A program made the position numbers and the translations under genes. From assembly GCF_000253295.1 (NCBI RefSeq), contig NC_015717.1, forward strand, positions 1,922,001 to 1,986,000: DNA of 64,000 nucleotides, written 5' to 3'. The stretch is from Hyphomicrobium sp. MC1. Lineage in GTDB: Bacteria > Pseudomonadota > Alphaproteobacteria > Rhizobiales > Hyphomicrobiaceae. This document shows positions 35,988 through 43,202 of this stretch, in pieces; positions within the stretch are counted from its first letter, which is position 1, and each line of letters starts with the position of its first letter. The notes under the pieces were generated by a model. The model was not told where the DNA came from. It did not search any database and saw only the letters and a program-made list of their open reading frames with translations.

Positions 35988-36716
35988 CTAAGGTTCCCTT
36001 CGTTCGAGCGTTCGAATGCCTTCGGCGATCAAGACCGCATAAAGCGCCAGCACGAAGCCCGACAGCATGTTGACCGATACGACGGCGCCGATGGCTTGTG
36101 CCAGAGACGGATCGAACACCCAGGACAGCATTCTGACGACGATATCGTCGAAGCTCTGTTTCAAGAGGAACAGGAACTCACTCGCCTGCTCCATGGTCGG
36201 CTTCGCTGGCAGATCGAACGTGGCGCGCGTTGCGAGTTCGGTGATGCCCGGCGCGGGAATGAACGTCAGCCCCGCGGAGAAGACCAGCCCGAGCGGCGCG
36301 GCGAGACGGAAGTAGCCCCAACGCAGCGGCCGGGCCTTCAGGCGGTCCATCAGGAAGCGGACGACCTGGACGCCAAGAAAGAGTGAAACGGCGAAGATGA
36401 TCGCGACCAGTTTCAGGCGCTCCTGATCGGTGCCGAGAAACGTCAGCAGGCCGACGACGCCCGCCAGGATCGCCTTGGTGACGGACTCGATCACGCCGAC
36501 CGCGACGATGAAGATGATCGAGCGGCCCGGCGTGCGGTCGAAGTAAAACGGGAACTCATACTTGAGGCGCGCGATTTCGAGCGCGGCACCGACGGCCAAG
36601 GCAATCAGCGCCGTTCCGGCCGCAAAGATCAAGGGCGCGGTGAAGCCTGCCCAAGCGACGGCGCAGATCGCCGCCAGCTCCAGCACCATCGTCAGGCCAT
36701 TGAAGAGAATGTGCAT
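35988..36716 (-). CDS. Uncharacterised multi-pass membrane protein
   Basis: The 242-residue protein has hydrophobic segments at about 5-25, 28-46, 65-92, 100-118, 138-152 and 205-232, suggesting five or six membrane passes. There is an amphipathic stretch (about 165-195) between the last two. I do not recognise a family, and no catalytic motif is visible. It is cotranscribed with the DUF2007-like gene and diverges from mazG across a 158-bp gap. Confidence 0.65.
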   Translation of the reverse strand: MHILFNGLTMVLELAAICAVAWAGFTAPLIFAAGTALIALAVGAALEIARLKYEFPFYFDRTPGRSIIFIVAVGVIESVTKAILAGVVGLLTFLGTDQERLKLVAIIFAVSLFLGVQVVRFLMDRLKARPLRWGYFRLAAPLGLVFSAGLTFIPAPGITELATRATFDLPAKPTMEQASEFLFLLKQSFDDIVVRMLSWVFDPSLAQAIGAVVSVNMLSGFVLALYAVLIAEGIRTLERREP

Positions 36717-36874
36717 GGCCGTCCCTCATCCCCGTACAAAGACTAGCAGACGCCGTGGCCTCAGCAAGCTCCGGCGGCGAAGTCTGTGCCCCTCGTCTTC
36801 TGGTCGCAGACGGCGTCGGTAGCCCGATGGCGTGTGGTCGATTAGTGTCCGGCCCGACCACATAGAGGACGGAC

Positions 36875-37819
36875 ATGGCGAACACCATGAAACCTTCGCG
36901 CGATATTGCGCGGCTTATCGAGATCATGGCGGCGCTGCGGACGCCCGTCACAGGCTGCCCCTGGGATCTCGAACAGACGTTCGAGACGATTGCGCCCTAC
37001 ACGATCGAGGAAGCCTACGAAGTTGCAGACGCCATCGAGCGACGCGACCTTGCCGACCTCAAGGATGAGCTTGGCGATCTCCTGCTTCAGGTTGTCTATC
37101 ATTCCCGGCTTGCGGAAGAGCAAGGCGCGTTTGCTTTCGGCGATGTCGTCGAGGCCGTGACGAAGAAGATGATCCGGCGGCACCCGCACGTCTTCGGCGA
37201 CGGCAGCGCGCGCGATCCGTCTGCCGTCAAGGCGACTTGGGATCAGCTCAAGGCGGAGGAACGCGCCGAGAAAGCAGCGGAGCGGGCGCGTCTCTCTGGC
37301 GGCAATACAACCTCTGCGGACGGGCCCGTTACGCTGGCCGACGTGCCCCCGACCCTCCCTGCTTTGACGCGCGCAACTAAGTTGCAGCACAAAGCCGCGA
37401 AGGTCGGCTTCGACTGGCCGAACCTGCTGCCGGTGTTCGACAAGCTGAAGGAAGAGATTCAGGAATTTGAAGAGGTCGCCCTTCCCCACGATCCTCGTGG
37501 GGAGTCTTTATTGGCGCCCGGCGACTCTCCTGCGGAGAGCCGGCCGCCGGGCGCAGCGCCTTCCGGCCGGCTCGCGGAACGCAAGTCGGAAAGCGCGATC
37601 AAAGAAGAGTTCGGAGATATCCTGTTCGTGATGGCGAACATCGCGCGGCATCTCGATATCAATCCGGAGGATGCGTTGCGCGGGGCGAACCGGAAATTTA
37701 TCCGCCGTTTCGCCCACATCGAAAAGGTGCTGGCGGAACGCGGCAAGACACCGTCGCAATCGACACTCGAAGAGATGGACGCGCTCTGGGACGAAGCGAA
37801 GGCACTGGAGAAAAGCTAA
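36875..37819 (+). CDS. mazG: Nucleoside triphosphate pyrophosphohydrolase MazG with in-frame repeat insert
   Basis: Hydrolyses NTPs and dNTPs to monophosphates, cleansing the nucleotide pool. The first MazG domain has GCPWDLEQTFETI (27-39), EEAYEVADAIE (45-55) and ELGDLL (65-70). The second has EEIQEFEE (193-200) and EEFGDILFV (244-252). At 314 residues it is about 40 longer than usual. The excess is residues about 202-240, encoded by two opposed copies of the 41-bp palindromic element plus a small hairpin, placed exactly between the two metal-binding helices of the second domain. The frame stays open, so a protein is likely made. The stop overlaps the opposing monooxygenase gene in CTAA. Confidence 0.92.
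   Translation: MANTMKPSRDIARLIEIMAALRTPVTGCPWDLEQTFETIAPYTIEEAYEVADAIERRDLADLKDELGDLLLQVVYHSRLAEEQGAFAFGDVVEAVTKKMIRRHPHVFGDGSARDPSAVKATWDQLKAEERAEKAAERARLSGGNTTSADGPVTLADVPPTLPALTRATKLQHKAAKVGFDWPNLLPVFDKLKEEIQEFEEVALPHDPRGESLLAPGDSPAESRPPGAAPSGRLAERKSESAIKEEFGDILFVMANIARHLDINPEDALRGANRKFIRRFAHIEKVLAERGKTPSQSTLEEMDALWDEAKALEKS
37483..37596 (+). repeat. Palindromic element cluster inside mazG
   Basis: Two 41-bp units lie at 37514-37554 and, in inverted orientation, 37556-37596. The first has perfect 9-bp arms GCGCCCGGC/GCCGGGCGC and an inner CTCTCC-TGC-GGAGAG hairpin. The second has arms GCGCCTTCCG/CGGAAAGCGC. Read on the other strand, the second unit closely matches the 15797 copy (shared CTTCCGACT-type arm and GCGAGCCGGCCGG core). 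Just before them, CCCCACGA-TCC-TCGTGGGG (37484-37502) is a separate perfect hairpin. The cluster is a translated, in-frame insertion in mazG. Confidence 0.85.
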
Positions 37820-39042
37820 CGTCCGTTTGACGCGCGGATGTGTTGCGCGATGTGTTCAGGGCGGAAACCCAGACCCAAGACACGAGCAGTAAAGCGTGAC
37901 AGAAACGGAAACGTCTCCACGAGCCGGACAAACCCCGGCGGCTTGAGCGGCCCTGTTGCTTTGAGGGCTTTCGAAATCACGCTGTTCTGAATGGCAAGCT
38001 GCAGGCGTTGGGTTGCGACAGTCGGAAATGTCCGGCGCGATTGGATCACTCGCAAATCGCTCATCTGCAGATCGCCCTCTTTCAAAGGCTGCCACAGGCG
38101 GTTAGCGGCTGCGACTGCATCCTGAACCGCGAGATTGATGCCGACGCCGCCAATCGGGCTCATGGCGTGCGCCGCGTCGCCGATGCAGAGGAAGCCGGGC
38201 TTCGACCACGTCTTCAGGCGATCGACGGCAACCGTCAGCAGCTTGACGTGATCCCAATCCGGAATGTCGTTCGCACGCGCCGGGTCGAATGGAAGAAGTG
38301 CGCCGACCGATTTGCGAAACGCTTCAAGACCGGCGGCTCGTGTCGCCGCGTCGCCGCCTTTCGGAATGATATATGCACACTGCCAATAGTCGCCGCGCGG
38401 GATCATAATGAAGATGTGCCCTCCCTCGAAGCGCCCTGCCACATCCGCCGCGTCGGTCGGAAGCCGCGGCAGGCGAAACCACATCACATCCATCGGTGCG
38501 CCGAAATTTTCCGGCACAAATCCAGCGGCTGCACGCAGCGTGCTGTTACGGCCGTCGGCTGCGACGACGAGATCGGCTTTGATCGTGAGCGGACCCGAAG
38601 GCGACTTCGCCGTGACGCCCGTAACGCGGTCGCCGTCGTAGATGAGTCCAGTCGCCTCCGTGCTCATCTTCAGATCGAAGCCTGGATAGGTGCGGCCCTT
38701 CTCGGCGAGGAAATTCAGAAAATCCCATTGCGGCATCAGAGCGATGAATTTCGTCGTGATCGGCAGATGGCTGAAGTCCGCCATCTCGACGCGCGTATCG
38801 CCGAACTGCATGAAAAGGCGCTGCACTTCCTGATGCGGAAGCTTGAGGAATTCGTCGAGCCAGCCCAGCTCTTCCATCATGCGCAACGTCGAGGGATGGA
38901 TCGTATCGCCGCGGAAATCGCGGAAGAAATCGGCGTGCTTTTCGAGAACGCAGACCTTCACTCCGGCACGCGCCAGGAGTACCCCGAGCATCATGCCCGC
39001 CGGGCCGCCGCCGGTCACGCAACAGGTCACGCGCTGATCCAT
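37816..39042 (-). CDS. FAD-dependent monooxygenase (UbiH/PHBH-like)
   Basis: Class A flavoprotein hydroxylase of 408 residues. The Rossmann loop GGGPAGMM is at about 11-18, the DG motif in VVAADGRNST near 160, and the GD motif in CIGDAAHAMSPIGGVGIN near 285. The N-terminal CCVTGG is unusual in having Cys next to the FAD loop. The substrate cannot be assigned, and similar proteins next to hflX are often annotated as generic FAD-dependent oxidoreductases. It is 11 bp downstream of hflX and shares its stop region with mazG. Confidence 0.85.
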   Translation of the reverse strand: MDQRVTCCVTGGGPAGMMLGVLLARAGVKVCVLEKHADFFRDFRGDTIHPSTLRMMEELGWLDEFLKLPHQEVQRLFMQFGDTRVEMADFSHLPITTKFIALMPQWDFLNFLAEKGRTYPGFDLKMSTEATGLIYDGDRVTGVTAKSPSGPLTIKADLVVAADGRNSTLRAAAGFVPENFGAPMDVMWFRLPRLPTDAADVAGRFEGGHIFIMIPRGDYWQCAYIIPKGGDAATRAAGLEAFRKSVGALLPFDPARANDIPDWDHVKLLTVAVDRLKTWSKPGFLCIGDAAHAMSPIGGVGINLAVQDAVAAANRLWQPLKEGDLQMSDLRVIQSRRTFPTVATQRLQLAIQNSVISKALKATGPLKPPGFVRLVETFPFLSRFTARVLGLGFRPEHIAQHIRASNGR

Positions 39043-39053
39043 GAGGATCGAGC

Positions 39054-40466
39054 TTATACGGATATTCCGTTCTTGCGAAGCTGCCCGATCACGCGATCTT
39101 TCTTTTCGCTCGGAATTCGGAGGCGCAGTTCAATACCGCCATCCTTGCGAGCTTCGCGGGCGAGTACGTCGGTCGTCTCATGCAGCCAGTTGAGCAGCGC
39201 CCCGGCGCTTCCCGGCACTATGACGTCGATGATCTCGTCGGAGGCGCCCAGGCGCGTGTCGATGGTTTCGAGCAGCGGCGCCATCCCCTCCCCTGTCTCG
39301 GCGGAGACGAGGACCGGTGGGCGGGCATTGCGCTGGACTTCGTGTTGTAGCTCGGAGCGGCGATCGCTCGAAAGCAGATCGATTTTGTTCCAGACTTCGA
39401 GGATGTTGCTTTCGATCGGCAGCGTGTCGATGCCAAGCTCAGACAGCACCTTCTCGACATCCTGCGCCTGCGCTTCCGTTTCCTCATGCGCAATGTCGCG
39501 AACGTGGAGAATGAGATCGGCTTCGACGACCTCTTCTAGCGTGGCGCGAAACGCGGCGACGAGCATGGTCGGCAAATCGGAGATGAAGCCGACGGTATCC
39601 GATAGGATGATGCGGCGCGCGCTCGGCAGCTTCACTTCGCGCATGGTCGGATCGAGCGTCGCGAATACCTGATCCATCGCAACGACGCCGGCGCCAGTGA
39701 TCTTGTTGAAGAGCGTCGACTTGCCCGCGTTCGTGTAGCCGACGATGGCGACGATTGGATACGGCACCTTGCGCCGTCCCTTGCGATGCAGGTCGCGGGT
39801 TTTGACGACTTCAGCAAGGTCCTTCTTGATCGCATCAATGCGATCCTGAAGCATGCGGCGGTCGAGTTCGATCTGAGCTTCACCGGGGCCGCCGAGAAAG
39901 CCGCCGCCGCCGCGCTGACGTTCCAAGTGCGTCCAGGCGCGAACCAGTCGGCCCTTCTGATACGTCAGATGTGCAAGCTCAACCTGCAACACGCCTTCCC
40001 GTGTTCGCGCACGTTCGCCGAAGATTTCGAGAATGAGTCCGGTGCGGTCGAGAACTTTGGCGTTCCACGCCTTCTCGAGATTGCGCTGCTGCACCGGCGT
40101 GATGTTGTAGTCGACGACGACGAGGCCGATTTCAAGCTCGGCAACGCGGTCCTTTATTTCCTCGACTTTGCCCGAGCCTAGAAGCGTGGACGGACGCGGC
40201 TCGGCGATCGGCACGACGGCCGAGTCGATGATGTCGAGGTCGATCGCCTTCGCGAGACCGACAGCTTCCGCCAGTCGATTTTCAGGACTGTGGATCTGCG
40301 CATCGGCATTCGCGACCCCGCGCGTCTTCAACGGACGCTTCAGCGCGGGCACGACGACAAGCGTTCGCGTCCTCGGTGCCCGCGTTTCTTCTGAGGCTTT
40401 TCGACGTTTGCGCTTTCCCTCGCCCTCGCGCCGTTCGTCTTCGCCGTTTTCAGGGCGCGCGATCAA
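39054..40466 (-). CDS. hflX: Ribosome-associated GTPase HflX
   Basis: GTPase that splits stalled or hibernating ribosomes under stress. The glycine-rich HflX segment GGGGFLGGPGEAQIELDRR is near 202-220. The G1 loop VGYTNAGKSTLFNKI is near 252-266, G3 appears as SDTVGFISDLP, and NKID is near 363. A basic N-terminal extension of about 30 residues is rich in Arg, Lys and Glu. Its start overlaps hfq by 4 bp, the conserved hfq-hflX pair. Confidence 0.96.
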   Translation of the reverse strand: MIARPENGEDERREGEGKRKRRKASEETRAPRTRTLVVVPALKRPLKTRGVANADAQIHSPENRLAEAVGLAKAIDLDIIDSAVVPIAEPRPSTLLGSGKVEEIKDRVAELEIGLVVVDYNITPVQQRNLEKAWNAKVLDRTGLILEIFGERARTREGVLQVELAHLTYQKGRLVRAWTHLERQRGGGGFLGGPGEAQIELDRRMLQDRIDAIKKDLAEVVKTRDLHRKGRRKVPYPIVAIVGYTNAGKSTLFNKITGAGVVAMDQVFATLDPTMREVKLPSARRIILSDTVGFISDLPTMLVAAFRATLEEVVEADLILHVRDIAHEETEAQAQDVEKVLSELGIDTLPIESNILEVWNKIDLLSSDRRSELQHEVQRNARPPVLVSAETGEGMAPLLETIDTRLGASDEIIDVIVPGSAGALLNWLHETTDVLAREARKDGGIELRLRIPSEKKDRVIGQLRKNGISV

Positions 40467-40711
40467 CCGGCTCCGCTCTCATCCTGATCGTTGAGATTGA
40501 CCGGACCGCCCGGCATGATCGTCGAGATCGCGTGCTTGTAGACAAGCTGGGAATGGCCGTCGCGACGGAGCAGGACGCAGAAATTGTCGAACCAGCTCAC
40601 GATGCCTTGGAGTTTCACGCCATTGATGAGGAAGATCGTCAGAGGCGTTTTATTTTTGCGGACATAATTTAAAAAAGTGTCCTGCAGGTTCTGAGGTTTT
40701 TCGGCCGCCAT
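40463..40711 (-). CDS. hfq: RNA chaperone Hfq
   Basis: Hexameric Sm-like protein that pairs small RNAs with mRNAs. The 82-residue protein has the Sm1 region LQDTFLNYVRKNKTPLTIFLINGVKLQG and the Sm2 motif YKHAIST. The C-terminal tail is short, as in other alphaproteobacteria. It is linked to hflX by a 4-bp overlap and lies 3' of the ntrYX genes and dat. In related bacteria hfq affects nitrogen regulation, which fits this neighbourhood. Confidence 0.98.
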   Translation of the reverse strand: MAAEKPQNLQDTFLNYVRKNKTPLTIFLINGVKLQGIVSWFDNFCVLLRRDGHSQLVYKHAISTIMPGGPVNLNDQDESGAG

Positions 40712-40893
40712 TGTTGTTGTCCGTTTTTATCTCGACGTCTTGCTAGGCGTCTTGTCTGAAACGTGGGGCACTGTCACGTTTGGAAAGCAACGAAGCGCCG
40801 CAACGGTTTCGATTTTCACCGGGGGTGCGATGACGATCGAAGCGACGGCACTCTACATCCATTGATGCTTCGCACAATGCGGCAACGTTCGCA

Positions 40894-41757
40894 CTACCCC
40901 TCTGAAATTTCAGCAACATGATGAAATCTCAAGCGTAGCTGGCGCGCCAGTGGGCCTGGACGGCCGTCGGCTACTGGACTGCCGTCAATATTGACCACCG
41001 GCATGACGATATTCGTAGCGGACGTCACAAACGCTTCCCGGGCGCGCAAGGCTTCCTCTTTCCCGAAGGTGCGTTCTTCGATTTTCAATCCCTCAGCCTT
41101 GGCGACGTCCATGACGGTAGCGCGGGTGACGCCGGGCAGAATATGGGGGCCGAGCGGGCGCGTAATCAGCGCTCCATCAGACGATACGATCCAGGCGTTG
41201 CTCGATGCGCCCTCTGTCACATTCCCATCGGCATCGACGAACCAGGCTTCTTTGGCCCCATTTCTGCGCGCCTCATCCTTGGCGAGCACCGCAGGAAGTA
41301 GCATCACGGTCTTGATATCGCAGCGGCCCCAGCGATTGTCTGGAATGGTTTTAACGGCGATCCCCGTCTTGGCGAGTTCGGCCGACCAGCCCTTGCGTTG
41401 GGCGCGCGCCAGAATGACGAGGGTCGGGACGGTTCCCTCTGGCGGCAGGGCAAAATCCCTCGGGCCGGCGCCGCGTGTCACCTGCATATAGACGATGCCG
41501 TCGCGGATGCGGTTACGGCTGATCACCTGTCTGATCACCTGCATCAGTGCCGCGTCAGACATTGGCGGTGCGATGCGAAGCTCCCGCAGGGACCGGGCCA
41601 GCCGGGCGAGATGGCGGGTTGCATCAACCAGATGGCCATCGAGCACCTCGATGACCTCATAGATGGAATCGGCAAATTGAAAGCCGCGGTCCTCGGCGTG
41701 GACTGCGGCTTCCGCATAGCGCTCGTAGGCGCCATTGACGTAGACGATGCGGGTCAA
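40894..41757 (-). CDS. dat: D-amino-acid aminotransferase (class IV)
   Basis: PLP-dependent fold-type IV aminotransferase of 287 residues, similar to D-alanine transaminase. It starts RIVYVNGAYERYAEAAVHAEDRGFQFADSIYE. The PLP Lys is in RCDIKTVMLL near 147. The phosphate-binding Glu is in VTEGASSNAW and the loop is in HILPGVTRATV. It lies 11 bp after ntrX, an order common in Hyphomicrobiales. Branched-chain aminotransferase or ADC lyase functions are less likely given the N-terminal region. Confidence 0.9.
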   Translation of the reverse strand: MTRIVYVNGAYERYAEAAVHAEDRGFQFADSIYEVIEVLDGHLVDATRHLARLARSLRELRIAPPMSDAALMQVIRQVISRNRIRDGIVYMQVTRGAGPRDFALPPEGTVPTLVILARAQRKGWSAELAKTGIAVKTIPDNRWGRCDIKTVMLLPAVLAKDEARRNGAKEAWFVDADGNVTEGASSNAWIVSSDGALITRPLGPHILPGVTRATVMDVAKAEGLKIEERTFGKEEALRAREAFVTSATNIVMPVVNIDGSPVADGRPGPLARQLRLRFHHVAEISEG

Positions 41758-41768
41758 GCGCGCGGCTC

Positions 41769-43169
41769 CTAGGAGGCGGAACGCAGATCGCCGCTCCGCT
41801 GCTCGGACGAGACGCCCAGCGCCCGAAGCTTGCGGTGAAGTGCCGAACGCTCCATGCCGACGAACTCCGCAGTGCGGGAAATATTCCCACCGAAGCGGTT
41901 GATCTGCGCCAGCAGGTATTCGCGCTCGAAGATTTCACGAGCTTCGCGCAACGGCAGCGACATCAGATGCTCGGCCCCGCCGTTGACGGGCAGCGGCACG
42001 TTCGAACCGATTTCTTCAGGCAGCATGTCGGCCGTGATCGCCGCGCCCGCTTCGCCGCCTGCAAGGATCAACAGGCGCTCGACGTTATTGCGCAACTCGC
42101 GGACGTTGCCCGGCCAGTCGTGCGCCTGCAGCACCGCGATAGCGTCTTCGCCGATACGGCGCGGCGCGAGGCCCGATGTCTGCGCGACCTGCCCGATGAA
42201 GTACTGGATCAGTTCGGGAATATCTTCCCGGCGCTCGGCGAGGCTCGGCACGCGAAGCGTCACGACGTTGAGACGATGATAGAGATCTTCGCGGAAGCGG
42301 CCTTCGCGAATGTCCTGCTCCAAATCGCGCGAGGTCGACGAGATGATGCGGACATCGACCGACACCTTCTGCGAGCCGCCAAGACGCAGGAACTTCTGCT
42401 CGACGAGAACGCGCAGGATCTTGCCCTGCGTTTCCATCGGCATGTCGGCGACTTCGTCGATGTAGAGCGTGCCGGTGTGGGCTTCTTCGAGCGCGCCGAC
42501 CTTGCGTGGCCCACCGGTGCGGTCCTCGGTTCCAAACAGCTCCTCCTCGACGCGATCTGGCACCATGGCGGCTGCATTCAGCACGACGAACGGGCCGTCG
42601 GCGCGGAGCGACTTCTGGTGCAGCACGCGGGCCGCGAGTTCCTTGCCGGAACCCGACGCGCCGCGCAGCATGATGCGGCTGTTGGTCGGCCCGGCCTTGT
42701 CGATGTTGTTCTTGAGCTGATTGATCGCGGGCGACTTGCCGATCATCTCGGCCGAGACGACCGAGCGCTCTTTCAGCTCTTTCACTTCGCGCTTCAACTG
42801 CGAGGCCTCGAGAGCGCGCAAAGCCACAAGCACGAGGCGGTCGGACTTGAACGGCTTCTCGATGTAGTCGTAAGCGCCGCGCTTGATCGCGGTCACGGCC
42901 GTTTCGATGTTGCCGTGTCCGGAGATGATGACGACGGGAAGATCGGGATACGTCCGCTTCATCACCGTCAGAACCTCGAGGCCGTCAAGGCGGCTGCCCT
43001 GCAGCCAGATGTCGAGGATGACCAGATGCGGCTTGCGGTCTTCGATGGCGCGCAGGGCCTCGTCACTGTCTCGCGCAAGGCGTGTGCGATGGCCCTCGTC
43101 CTGCAGGATGCCCGCGACCAGATCCCGGATATCGGCCTCGTCATCGACGATCAAAATATCAGCTGACAT
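41769..43169 (-). CDS. ntrX: Nitrogen/redox response regulator NtrX
   Basis: Response regulator with a receiver domain (phospho-acceptor D53), an AAA+ domain with Walker A GASGSGKE (170-177), and a Fis-type HTH at the C-terminus (ISRTAEFVGMERSALHRKLRAL). It partners NtrY. The sigma-54 contact loop GAFTGA, expected near 213-227, is replaced by GTEDRTGGPRKVGALEE. Loss of this loop is reported for alphaproteobacterial NtrX, so it likely acts on sigma-70 promoters or as a repressor rather than as a sigma-54 activator. It lies 33 bp after ntrY. Confidence 0.95.
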   Translation of the reverse strand: MSADILIVDDEADIRDLVAGILQDEGHRTRLARDSDEALRAIEDRKPHLVILDIWLQGSRLDGLEVLTVMKRTYPDLPVVIISGHGNIETAVTAIKRGAYDYIEKPFKSDRLVLVALRALEASQLKREVKELKERSVVSAEMIGKSPAINQLKNNIDKAGPTNSRIMLRGASGSGKELAARVLHQKSLRADGPFVVLNAAAMVPDRVEEELFGTEDRTGGPRKVGALEEAHTGTLYIDEVADMPMETQGKILRVLVEQKFLRLGGSQKVSVDVRIISSTSRDLEQDIREGRFREDLYHRLNVVTLRVPSLAERREDIPELIQYFIGQVAQTSGLAPRRIGEDAIAVLQAHDWPGNVRELRNNVERLLILAGGEAGAAITADMLPEEIGSNVPLPVNGGAEHLMSLPLREAREIFEREYLLAQINRFGGNISRTAEFVGMERSALHRKLRALGVSSEQRSGDLRSAS

Positions 43170-43202
43170 TGCTGCGCTCCTGGGGGGTTAAAGCGTTTCA
43201 TA

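Noticed and set aside
38008..39672. 554-codon open frame antisense to the FAD monooxygenase and hflX
   Set aside because: It spans two well-supported genes on the other strand.
41835..43166. 443-codon open frame antisense to ntrX
   Set aside because: Mirrors the conserved AAA+ gene; no domain of its own.
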